Shown: in pieces, positions 34,321 to 45,165 of the stretch
How the letters are laid out: each line of letters starts with the position of its first letter
How positions within the stretch are numbered: position 1 is the stretch's first letter
Source of the DNA: Haliclona indistincta
Taxonomy: Eukaryota > Porifera > Demospongiae > Haplosclerida > Chalinidae
DNA length: 64,000 nucleotides
NCBI GenBank assembly: GCA_964017065.1
Contig: OZ024792.1
Span: 3,529,754 to 3,593,753 of the forward strand
Direction of reading: 5' to 3'
The notes under the pieces: model-generated
Told to the model about the DNA's origin: nothing
The model's input: only the letters and a program-made list of their open reading frames with translations
The model's database searches: none
Translations under genes and position numbers: made by a program

Positions 34321-34505
34321 TACTGGCCGGTGTGTGTCTTTGCTAGCATATACTGGTGTGTGTATTTGCTAGCGTACTGGTGTGTGTCTTTGCTTTCATA
34401 CTGGTGTGTGTCTTTGCTAGCGTACTGGTGTGTGTCTTTGCTAGCGTACTGGTGTGTGTCTTTGCTAGCGTACTGGTGTGTGTCTTTGCTAGCGTACTGG
34501 TGTGT
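34321..34505 (+). repeat. 24-bp minisatellite array 1 (about 7-8 copies)
   Basis: Unit GTACTGGTGTGTGTC followed by TTTGCTAGC, 24 bp. One unit has TTTGCTTTC in place of TTTGCTAGC and one has TGTATTTGC. As 24 is a multiple of 3, each open frame reads as an 8-residue repeat; two frames on each strand are open and the third is stopped by TAG. Not regarded as coding. Confidence 0.92.
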
Positions 34506-34797
34506 ACACTCTCAAGCACTTGTCCAAAACAATGTTTGACACTCCTTACACGTTATGTGGTTTCCTTCTAAACTATAGGTCACTCATATGTAAAACTGGC
34601 AACTGAAAAGAAAGGTACATGTCTACTCATGAAGTACTCAATAATTTGTGTCCATGTAGATATTGACTGTGGCTTTAAATTTTCTGAAACTGCTTCTTCA
34701 AAAATGTTGGTGAGACAGTCAGTATTTCATAAATGTGAAGACACTGTGTTTTTTCCAGGTAAAATTTACTGTGACAAAATAGGCTCTAAAGGTATGC
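34503..34797 (+). repeat. Direct repeat copy 1 (295 bp) next to the minisatellite
   Basis: From TGTACACTCTCAAGCACTTG to CTCTAAAGGTATGC. It is repeated at 35898-36189 with only scattered base changes and short indels. It sits exactly between minisatellite arrays 1 and 2. No coding function is recognised; an internal TTTTTTCCAGGTAAA looks like a splice acceptor and donor back to back but has no supporting exon. Confidence 0.9.
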
Positions 34798-35584
34798 ATA
34801 CTGGTGTGTGTCTTTGCTAGCGTACTGGTGTGTGTCTTTGCTAGCATACTGGTGTGTGTCTTTGCTAGCGTACTGGTGTGTGTCTTTGCTAGCGTACTGG
34901 TATGTGTCTTTGCTAGCGTACTGGTGTGTGTCTTTGCTAGCGTACTGGTGTGTGTCTTTGCTAGCGTACTGGTGTGTGTCTTTGCTAGCGTACTGGTGTG
35001 TGTCTTTGCTAGCGTACTGGTATGTGTCTTTGCTAGCGTACTGGTGTGTGTCTTTGCTAGCGTACTGGTATGTGTCTTTGCTAGCGTACTGGTGTGTGTC
35101 TTTGCTAGCGTACTTGTGTGTGTCTTTGCTAGCATACTGTTGTGTGTCTTTGCTTTCATACTGGTGTGTGTCTAGCGTACTGGTGTGTGTCTTTGTTGGC
35201 GTACTGGTGTGTGTCTTTGCTAGCATACTGGTGTGTGTCTTTGCATACTATTGTGTGTCTTTGCATACTGTTGTGTGTCTTCATACTGGTGTGTGTCTTT
35301 GCTAGCGTACTGGTGTGTGTCTTTGCTTTCATACTGGTGTGTATCTTTGCTAGCGTACTGGTGTGTGTCTTTGCTTTCATACTGGTGTGTATCTTTGCTA
35401 GCATACTAGTGTGTGTCTTTGCTAGCGTACTGGTGTGTGTCTTTGCTAGCGTACTTGTGTGTGTCTTTGCTAGCGTACTGGTGTGTGTCTTTGCTAGCAT
35501 ACTGGTGTGTGTCTTTGCTTTCATACTGGTGTGTGTCTTTGCTAGCGTACTGGTGTGTGCCTTTCATCCATACTGGTGTGTACT
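34797..35584 (+). repeat. 24-bp minisatellite array 2 (about 33 copies)
   Basis: Same GTACTGGTGTGTGTC-TTTGCTAGC unit as array 1, over about 790 bp. The first half is nearly uniform with GTACTGGTATG variants. Toward the right end (35150-35345) several units are shortened (for example TGTCTAGCGTAC and TTTGCATACT), and TTTGCTTTC variants alternate. This suggests ageing or slippage at that end. The TG-rich part could adopt Z-DNA; that is inference. Confidence 0.93.
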
Positions 35585-35897
35585 TGTTTTTCTAAAAAAC
35601 ATTTATGTGAGTTGTAAACTTGACTTGACTCTGGAAGCTCATTTCTTTCAGTTAACCATGCAGCTATTCAATTGTTGTCTTTCTTTCTCAGATCACTTTC
35701 GTCACATGAGAGAGAAAGACTGACTTACCACATTGTTGGCATAATCTGATCCACTATTATAGTCTTAATGTTTGTCTGGACATGCAGTAAGAAATTACAC
35801 TATCATTCTAAGCAGGAAAGGAGCAACTAGCATTTTCAAACAAGTGTATGTACTCCAAGGTTTAGGAGAGTGCTTTGTTTTATTGACAGTTTCTGGT
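35585..35897. other. Unique spacer between minisatellite and second direct repeat
   Basis: AT-rich sequence with no gene, repeat or RNA feature recognised. Confidence 0.5.
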
Positions 35898-36189
35898 TGT
35901 ACACTCTCAAGCACTTGTCCAAAACAATGTTTGACACTCCTTACACATTATGTGGTTTTCTTCTAAGCTATAGGTCACTCATATGTAAAACTGGCAACTG
36001 AAAAGAAAGGTACATGTCTACTCATGAAGTAGTCAATAATTTGTGTTCATGTAGATATTGACTGTGACTTTAAATTTTCTGGAACTGCTTCTTCAAAAAT
36101 GTTGGTGAGACAGTCAGTATTTCATAATGTGAAGACACTGTTTTTTCCAGGTAAAATTTACTGTGACAAAATAGGCTCTAAAGGTATGC
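35898..36189 (+). repeat. Direct repeat copy 2 (292 bp)
   Basis: Second copy of the 34503-34797 segment, 1,395 bp downstream. Unlike copy 1 it is not preceded or followed by minisatellite units. It has lost a base in the TTTCATAAATG stretch and two in the TGTGTTTTTTCC stretch. Confidence 0.9.
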
Positions 36190-36734
36190 TTCATTATTAT
36201 TTGGTGATTTTGATTCCTTCCTCACTCAGTTTGCTGTTCTACTTATTGCCAATCTGTGAAAAAAGATAAAAATTATTTTTTATGACAAGAGACGTGAACT
36301 ACGTATGTACAGTGGACAAGGATATCAATCAAAGAACATTTCAGACTTGACTGAGTATTGTTTGTCCTAAATCTTAAAAGATATTTTAATCTTGAAAAAT
36401 TGTTAAAGAAAACGACATGCGAACGATTATGATTTCAATATTGTAACACATGCATGACCGATAATTATTTAACTCACTTAACCGACATCAATGCTTCATG
36501 TATACTTCATAAAGTATACACATGTACTTCATGGTCACAGCCATATTGCACAAAATATAATATACCTGAGAACATGGAGCAAACATGATTGAAATTATGA
36601 CTTTGTACCATGAAATCTAGAGTGTACACATGTCAAATATGACATGAAACATAGATTTCACAAAGATCACACTTAATCACACACCATGTGTAAAACATAT
36701 GTGCTACACCTCAACACTACATTCAAACACCAAC
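36190..36734. other. AT-rich right arm of the 8-kb insertion, no gene seen
   Basis: Low-GC sequence with several short TATACTTCAT/ACATGTACTTCATGG words, but no convincing open frame or RNA. The last 120 bp carry the inverted subterminal words of the insertion. Confidence 0.5.
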
Positions 36735-36746
36735 ATTCGTGCTGTG
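36735..36746 (-). repeat. Right terminal inverted repeat of the 8-kb insertion
   Basis: ATTCGTGCTGTG, the inverse of CACAGCACGAAT. The inverted subterminal word TATGTGCTACAC lies at 36698-36709. The flanking GGT (36747-36749) repeats the GGT before the left end. Confidence 0.65.
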
Positions 36747-36839
36747 GGTGCACCCTAGGGGTACCCTTGGGGTTCTGTGAATTCGCGGTGGGACCCCAAC
36801 GGTGCACCGTTGGGGTTTTGTGAATTCGCGGTGGGACCC

Positions 36840-39800
36840 AACGGTGCACCCTTGGGGTTTTGTGAATTCGCGTTGGACCCCAATGGTGCACCCTTGTGGT
36901 GTTGTGAATTAGCGGTGGGACCCCAAGGAGCACCCTTGGGGTTTTGTGAATTCGCGGTGGGACCACAATGGTGCATCCTTGGGGTTTTGTGAATTCGCAG
37001 TGGGACCCAATGGTGCACCCTTGGGGTTTTGTGAATTCGCGGTGGGACCCCAATGGTGTACCCTTGGGGTTTTGTAAATTCGCGGTGGGACCCCAATGGT
37101 GCACGCTTGGGGTGTTGTGAATTCGCGGTGGGACCCCAATGGTGCACCATTGGGGTGTTGTGAATTCGCGGTAGGACCCCAACGGTGCACCCTTGGGGTT
37201 TTGTGAATTCGCAGTGGGTGCACCCTTGGGTTTTTGTGAATTCGCGGTGGGACCCCAATGGTGCATTCTTGGGTTTTGTGAATTTGCGGTGGAACCCCAA
37301 TGGTGCACCCTTGGGGTTTTGTGAATTCGCAGTGTGACCCCAATGGTGCACCATTGGGGTTTAGTGAATTCGCGGTGGAAACCAAATGGTGCACCCTTGG
37401 GATACCCTTGGGGTTCTGTGAATTCGCGGTGGGACCCCAATGGTGCACCCTTGGGGTTCTGTTAATTCGCTGTGGGACCCAAATGGTGCACCCTTGGGGT
37501 TTTGTGAATTCGCGGTGGGACCCCAAAGGTGCACCCTTGGGGTACCCTTTGGGGTTCTGTGAATTCGCGGTGGGACCCCAATGGTTTACCCTTGGGGTTT
37601 TGTGAATTTGCGGTGGGACCCCAATGGTGTACCCTTGGGGTTTTGTGAATTCGCGGTGGGACCCCAATGGGGCACCCTTGGGGTTTTGTGAATTCGCGGT
37701 GGCACCCCAATGGTGCACCCTTGGGGTACCCTTTTGGGTTCTGCTAATTCGCTTAGGGACCCCAATGGTGCACCCTTTGGGTTTTGTGAATTCGCGGTGG
37801 GACCCCAATGGTGCACCCTTGGGGTTTTGTGATTTCGCTTTGGGACCCCAATGGTGCACCCTTGGGGTTTTGCGAATTCGCTGTGGGACCCCAATGGTGC
37901 CCTCTTGCGGTTTTGTGAATTTGCGGTGGGACCCCAATGGTGCACCCTTGGGGTTTTGTGAATTTGCTGTGGGACCCCAATGGTGCACCCTTGGGGTTTT
38001 GTGAATTCGCGGTGGGACCCCAATGGTGTTCCGTTGGCGTTTAGTGAATTCGCGATGGGACCCCAATGGTGCACCCTTGGGGTACCCTTTGGGTTTCTGT
38101 GAATTCGTGGTGGGACCCCAATGGTGCACCCTTGGGGTTTTGTGATTTCGCGGTGGGACCCCAATGGTGCACCGTTGGATTTTTGTGAATTCGCGGTGGA
38201 ACCCCAATGGTGCATCCTTGGGGTACCCTTGGAGTTCTGTGAATTCGCGGCGGGACCCCAATGGTGCACTCTTGAGGTTTTGTGAATTCGCGGTGGTACC
38301 CCAACGGCGCATCGTTGGGGTTTTGTGAATTCGCGGTGGGACCCCTACGGTGTTCCCTTGGCGTTTTGTTAATTCGCGATGGGACCCCAATGGTGTACCC
38401 TTGGGGTACCCTTTGGGGTTCTGTGAATTCGTGGTGGGACCCCAATGGTGCACCCTTGAGGTTTTGTGAATTCGCGGTGGGACCCCAATGGTGCAAACTT
38501 GGGGTTTTGTGAATTCGCGGTGGGACACCAATGGTCCACCATTGAGGTTTTGTGAATTCGCGTTGGGACCCCAATGGTGCACCCTTGGGGTTTTGTGAAT
38601 TCGCGGTGGGACCCCAATGGTGCACCCTTGGGGTTCTGTGAATTCGCGGTGGGACCCCAATGGTGCACCCATGGGGTTTTGTGAATTCGCGGCGGGACCC
38701 CAATGGTGCACCCTTGGGGTTTTGTGAATTCGCGGTGGGACCCCAATGGTGCACCCTTGAGGTTTTGTGAATTCGCGTTGGGACCCCAATGGTGCAAACT
38801 TGGGGTTTTGTGAATTCGCGGTGGGACACCAATGGTCCACCCTTGAGGTTTTGTGAATTCGCGTTGGGACCCCAATGGTGCACCCTTGGGGTTTTGTGAA
38901 TTCGCGGTGGGACCCCAATGGTGCACCCTTGGGGTTCTGTGAATTCGCGGTGGGACCCCAATGGTGCACCCATGGGGTTTTGTGAATTCGCGGCGGGACC
39001 CCAATGGTGCACCCTTGGGGTTTTGTAAATTCGCGGTGGGACCCCAACGGTGCACCCTTGTTGTTTTGTGAAGTCGCGGTGGGACCCCAACGGTGCACCC
39101 CTGGGGTTTTGTGAATTCGCATTGGACCCCAATGGTGCACCCTTGGGGTACCCTTTGGGGTTCTGTGAATTCGTGGTGGGACTCCAATGGTGCACCCTTG
39201 AGGTTTTGTGAATTCGCGGTGGGACCCCAATGGTGCAAACTTGGGGTTTTGTGAATTAGCGGTGGGACCCCAAGGTGCACCCTTGGGGTTTTGTGAATTC
39301 GCGGTGGAACCCAAATGGTGCTCCCATGGGATACCCTTGTGGTTCTGTGAATTCGTGGTGGGACCCCAATGGTGCACCGTTGGGGTTTTGTGAATTCGCG
39401 GTTGGACCCCAACGGTGCACCCTTGGGGTTTTGTGAATTCGCGTTGGACCCCAATGGTGCACCCTTGTGGTTTTGTGAATTAGCGGTGGGACCCCAAAGT
39501 GCACCCTTGGGGTTTTGTGAATTCGCTGTGGGACCCCAATGGTGCATCCTTGGGGTTTTGTGAATTCGCGGTGGGACCCAAATGGTGCCCCCTTGGGGTT
39601 TTGTGAATTCGCGGTGGAACCAAAATGGTGCTCCCTTGGGATACCCTTGTGGTTCTGTTAATTCGCGGTGGGCCCCGAATGGTGCACCCTTGGGATTTTA
39701 TGAATTCGCAGTGGGACCCAATGGTGCACCCTTGGGGTTTTGTGAATTCGCGGTGGGACCCCAATGGTGTACCCTTGGGGTATTGTAAATTCGCGGTGGG

Positions 39801-42800
39801 ACCCCAATGGTGCACGCTGGGGTGTTGTGAATTCGCGGTGGGACCCAAATGGTGCACCATTGGGGTGTTGTAAATTCGCGGTAGGACCCCAACGGTGCAC
39901 CCTTGGGGTTTTGTGAATTCGCGGTGGGTGCACCCTTGGGTTTTTGTGAATTCGCGGTGGGACCCCAATGGTGCATTCTTGGGTTTTGTGAATTTGCGGT
40001 GGAACCCCAATGGTGCACCCTTGGGGTTTTGTGAATTCGCAGTGTGACCCCAATGGTGCACCATTGGGGTTTAGTGAATTCGCGGTGGAAACCAAATGGT
40101 GCACCCTTGGGATACCCTTGGGGTTCTGTGAATTCGCGGTGGGACCCCAATGGTGCACCCTTGGGGTTCTGTTAATTCGCTGTGGGACCCAAATGGTGCA
40201 CCCTTGGGGTTTTGTGAATTCGCGGTGGGACCCCAAAGGTGCACCCTTGGGGTACCCTTTGGGGTTCTGTGAATTCGCGGTGGGACCCCAATGGTTTACC
40301 CTTGGGGTTTTGTGAATGTGCGGTAGGACCCCAATGGTGTACCCTTGGGGTTTTGTGAATTCGCGGTGGGACCCCAATGGGGCACCCTTGGGGTTTTGTG
40401 AATTCGCGGTGGCACCCCAATGGTGCACCCTTGGGGTACCCTTTTGGGTTCTGCTAATTCGCTTAGGGACCCCAATGGTGCACCCTTTGGGTTTTGTGAA
40501 TTCGCGGTGGGACCCCAATGGTGCACCCTTGGGGTTTTGTGATTTCGCTTTGGGACCCCAATGGTGCACCCTTGGGGTTTTGCGAATTCGCTGTGGGACC
40601 CCAATGGTGCCCTCTTGCGGTTTTGTGAATTTGCGGTGGGACCCCAATGGTGCACCCTTGGGGTTTTGTGAATTTGCTGTGGGACCCCAATGGTGCACCC
40701 TTGGGGTTTTGTGAATTCGCGGTGGGACCCCAATGGTGTTCCGTTGGCGTTTTGTGAATTCGCGATGGGACCCCAATGGTGCACCCTTGGGGTACCCTTT
40801 GGGGTTCTGTGAATTCGTGGTGGGACCCCAATGGTGCACCCTTGGGGTTTTGTGATTTCGCGGTGGGACCCCAATGGTGCACCGTTGGATTTTTGTGAAT
40901 TCGCTGTGGAACCTCAATGGTGCATCCTTGGGGTACCCTTGGAGTTCTGTGAATTCGCGGCGGGACCCCAATGGTGCACTCTTGAGGTTTTGTGAATTCG
41001 CGGTGGTACCCCAACGGCGCATCGTTGGGGTTTTGTGAATTCGCGGTGGGACCCCTACGGTGTTCCCTTGGCGTTTTGTTAATTCGCGATGGGACCCCAA
41101 TGGTGTACCCTTGGGGTACCCTTTGGGGTTCTGTGAATTCGTGGTGGGACCCCAATGGTGCACCCTTGGGGTTTTGTGAATTCGCGGTGGGACCCCAATG
41201 GTGCACCCTTGGGGTTCTGTGAATTCGCGGTGGGACCCCAATGGTGCACCCATGGGGTTTTGTGAATTCGCGGCGGGACCCCAATGGTGCACCCTTGGGG
41301 TTTTGTGAATTCGCGGTGGGACCCCAATGGAGCACCCTTGAGGTTTTGTGAATTCGCGGTGGGACCCCAAGGGTGCAAACTTGGGGTTTTGTGAATTCGC
41401 GGTGGGACACCAATGGTCCACCCTTGAGGTTTTGTGAATTCGCGTTGGGACCCCAATGGTGCACCCTTGGGGTTTTGTGAATTCGCGGTGGGACCCCAAT
41501 GGTGCACCCTTGGTGTTCTGTGAATTCGCGGTGGGACCCCAATGGTGCACCCATGGGGTTTTGTGAATTCGCGGCGGGACCCCAATGGTGCACCCTTGGG
41601 GTTTTGTAAATTCGCGGTGGGACCCCAACGGTGCACCCTTGTTGTTTTGTGAAGTCGCGGTGGGACCCCAACGGTGCACCCCTGGGGTTTTGTGAATTCG
41701 CATTGGACCCCAATGGTGCACCCTTGGGGTACCCTTTGGGGTTCTGTGAATTCGTGGTGGGACTCCAATGGTGCACCCTTGAGGTTTTGTGAATTCGCGG
41801 TGGGACCCCAATGGTGCAAACTTGGGGTTTTGTGAATTAGCGGTGGGACCCCAAGGTGCACCCTTGGGGTTTTGTGAATTCGCGGTGGAACCCAAATGGT
41901 GCTCCCATGGGATACCCTTGTGGTTCTGTGAATTCGCGGCGGGACCCCAATGGTGCACCGTTGGGGTTTTGTGAATTCGCGGTTGGACCCCAACGGTGCA
42001 CCCTTGGGGTTTTGTGAATTCGCGTTGGACCCCAATGGTGCACCCTTGTGGTTTTGTGAATTAGCGGTGGGACCCCAAGGTGCACCCTTGGGGTTTTGTG
42101 AATTCGCTGTGGGACCCCAATGGTGCATCCTTGGGGTTTTGTGAATTCGCGGTGGGACCCAAATGGTGCCCCCTTGGGGTTTTGTGAATTCGCGGTGGAA
42201 CCCAAATGGTGCTCCCTTGGGATACCCTTGTGGTTCTGTTAATTCGCGGTGGGCCCCGAATGGTGCACCCTTGGGATTTTATGAATTCGCAGTGGGACCC
42301 AATGGTGCACCCTTGGGGTTTTGTGAATTCGCGGTGGGACCCCAATGGTGTACCCTTGGGGTATTGTAAATTCGCGGTGGGACCCCAATGGTGCACGCTG
42401 GGGTGTTGTGAATTCGCGGTGGGACCCCAATGGTGCACCATTGGGGTGTTGTGAATTCGCGGTAGGACCCCAACGGTGCACCCTTGGGGTTTTGTGAATT
42501 CGCGGTGGGTGCACCCTTGGGTTTTTGTGAATTCGCGGTGGGACCCCAATGGTGCATTCTTGGGTTTTGTGAATTTGCGGTGGAACCCCAATGGTGCACC
42601 CTTGGGGTTTTGTGAATTCGCAGTGTGACCCCAATGGTGCACCATTGGGGTTTAGTGAATTCGCGGTGGAAACCAAATGGTGCACCCTTGGGATACCCTT
42701 GGGGTTCTGTGAATTCGCGGTGGGACCCCAATGGTGCACCCTTGGGGTTCTGTTAATTCGCTGTGGGACCCAAATGGTGCACCCTTGGGGTTTTGTGAAT

Positions 42801-45165
42801 TCGCGGTGGGACCCCAAAGGTGCACCCTTGGGGTACCCTTTGGGGTTCTGTGAATTCGCGGTGGGACCCCAATGGTTTACCCTTGGGGTTTTGTGAATGT
42901 GCGGTAGGACCCCAATGGTGTACCCTTGGGGTTTTGTGAATTCGCGGTGGGACCCCAATGGGGCACCCTTGGGGTTTTGTGAATTCGCGGTGGCACCCCA
43001 ATGGTGCACCCTTGGGGTACCCTTTTGGGTTCTGCTAATTCGCTTAGGGACCCCAATGGTGCACCCTTTGGGTTTTGTGAATTCGCGGTGGGACCCCAAT
43101 GGTGCACCCTTGGGGTTTTGTGATTTCGCTTTGGGACCCCAATGGTGCACCCTTGGGGTTTTGCGAATTCGCTGTGGGACCCCAATGGTGCCCTCTTGCG
43201 GTTTTGTGAATTTGCGGTGGGACCCCAATGGTGCACCCTTGGGGTTTTGTGAATTTGCTGTGGGACCCCAATGGTGCACCCTTGGGGTTTTGTGAATTCG
43301 CGGTGGGACCCCAATGGTGTTCCGTTGGCGTTTTGTGAATTCGCGATGGGACCCCAATGGTGCACCCTTGGGGTACCCTTTGGGGTTCTGTGAATTCGTG
43401 GTGGGACCCCAATGGTGCACCCTTGGGGTTTTGTGATTTCGCGGTGGGACCCCAATGGTGCACCGTTGGATTTTTGTGAATTCGCTGTGGAACCTCAATG
43501 GTGCATCCTTGGGGTACCCTTGGAGTTCTGTGAATTCGCGGCGGGACCCCAATGGTGCACTCTTGAGGTTTTGTGAATTCGCGGTGGTACCCCAACGGCG
43601 CATCGTTGGGGTTTTGTGAATTCGCGGTGGGACCCCTACGGTGTTCCCTTGGCGTTTTGTTAATTCGCGATGGGACCCCAATGGTGTACCCTTGGGGTAC
43701 CCTTTGGGGTTCTGTGAATTCGTGGTGGGACCCCAATGGTGCACCCTTGGGGTTTTGTGAATTCGCGGTGGGACCCCAATGGTGCACCCTTGGGGTTCTG
43801 TGAATTCGCGGTGGGACCCCAATGGTGCACCCATGGGGTTTTGTGAATTCGCGGCGGGACCCCAATGGTGCACCCTTGGGGTTTTGTGAATTCGCGGTGG
43901 GACCCCAATGGAGCACCCTTGAGGTTTTGTGAATTCGCGGTGGGACCCCAAGGGTGCAAACTTGGGGTTTTGTGAATTCGCGGTGGGACACCAATGGTCC
44001 ACCCTTGAGGTTTTGTGAATTCGCGTTGGGACCCCAATGGTGCACCCTTGGGGTTTTGTGAATTCGCGGTGGGACCCCAATGGTGCACCCTTGGGGTTCT
44101 GTGAATTCGCGGTGGGACCCCAATGGTGCACCCATGGGGTTTTGTGAATTCGCGGCGGGACCCCAATGGTGCACCCTTGGGGTTTTGTAAATTCGCGGTG
44201 GGACCCCAACGGTGCACCCTTGTTGTTTTGTGAAGTCGCGGTGGGACCCCAACGGTGCACCCCTGGGGTTTTGTGAATTCGCATTGGACCCCAATGGTGC
44301 ACCCTTGGGGTACCCTTTGGGGTTCTGTGAATTCGTGGTGGGACTCCAATGGTGCACCCTTGAGGTTTTGTGAATTCGCGGTGGGACCCCAATGGTGCAA
44401 ACTTGGGGTTTTGTGAATTAGCGGTGGGACCCCAAGGTGCACCCTTGGGGTTTTGTGAATTCGCGGTGGAACCCAAATGGTGCTCCCATGGGATACCCTT
44501 GTGGTTCTGTGAATTCGCGGCGGGACCCCAATGGTGCACCGTTGGGGTTTTGTGAATACGCGGTTGGACCCCAACGGTGCACCCTTGGGGTTTTGTGAAT
44601 TCGCGTTGGACCCCAATGGTGCACCCTTGTGGTTTTGTGAATTAGCGGTGGGACCCCAAGGTGCACCCTTGGGGTTTTGTGAATTCGCTGTGGGACCCCA
44701 ATGGTGCATCCTTGGGGTTTTGTGAATTCGCGGTGGGACCCAAATGGTGCCCCCTTGGGGTTTTGTGAATTCGCGGTGGAACCCAAATGGTGCTCCCTTG
44801 GGATACCCTTGTGGTTCTGTTAATTCGCGGTGGGCCCCGAATGGTGCACCCTTGGGATTTTATGAATTCGCAGTGGGACCCAATGGTGCACCCTTGGGGA
44901 TTTGTGAATTCGCGGTGGGACCCCAATGGTGTACCCTTGGGGTATTGTAAATTCGCGGTGGGACCCCAATGGTGCACGCTGGGGTGTTGTGAATTCGCGG
45001 TGGGACCCCAATGGTGCACCATTGGGGTGTTGTGAATTCGCGGTAGGACCCCAACGGTGCACCCTTGGGGTTTTGTGAATTCGCGGTGGGTGCACCCTTG
45101 GGTTTTTGTGAATTCGCGGTGGGACCCCAATGGTGCATTCTTGGGTTTTGTGAATTTGCGGTGTA
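36840..45165 (+). repeat. Higher-order repeat: three tandem copies, about 2.6 kb each
   Basis: Copies begin near 36840, 39420 and 42000. Copies 2 and 3 are spaced by 2,581 bp (60 units + 1). Copy 1 is spaced from copy 2 by 2,710 bp in its middle and 2,581 bp at its right side. The 129-bp change equals exactly three units, missing from copy 2 at the position of about 38458-38586 in copy 1. Copies 2 and 3 are nearly identical. The third copy runs on to about 45165, where the subfamily changes. Start points are approximate. Confidence 0.82.

Larger units (their letters stand above)
28756..36746. mobile_element. 7,991-bp insertion with 3-bp TSD and CACAG-type ends
   Basis: The satellite unit is cut after CCCCAATGGT and continues after the island as GGTGCACCC, so GGT is present on both sides (28753-28755 and 36747-36749). 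The left end starts CACAGGACGAAT; the inverse of the right end reads CACAGCACGAAT (11 of 12 identical). A second shared motif, GTGTAGCACATA, lies 47 bp in on the left and, inverted, 37 bp in on the right. Uninterrupted paralogous units exist, for example near 20190-20230. A 3-bp duplication and CACxx ends recall CACTA/EnSpm elements. No matching transposase is seen inside, so it would be non-autonomous. It carries a nested Harbinger element, minisatellites and a promoter-like stretch. Confidence 0.72.

Noticed and set aside
34719..35723. Open frames of 120-190 codons over the 24-bp minisatellite
   Set aside because: A 24-bp unit without a stop in a given frame stays open by periodicity alone. 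The 8-residue repeats on both strands are mutually exclusive shadows.
28756..36746. The whole island as one large Harbinger element
   Set aside because: The Harbinger ends with TAA duplications lie inside the island at 29569 and 32937; the outer ends differ in sequence, and their GGT duplication is not of the TWA type.
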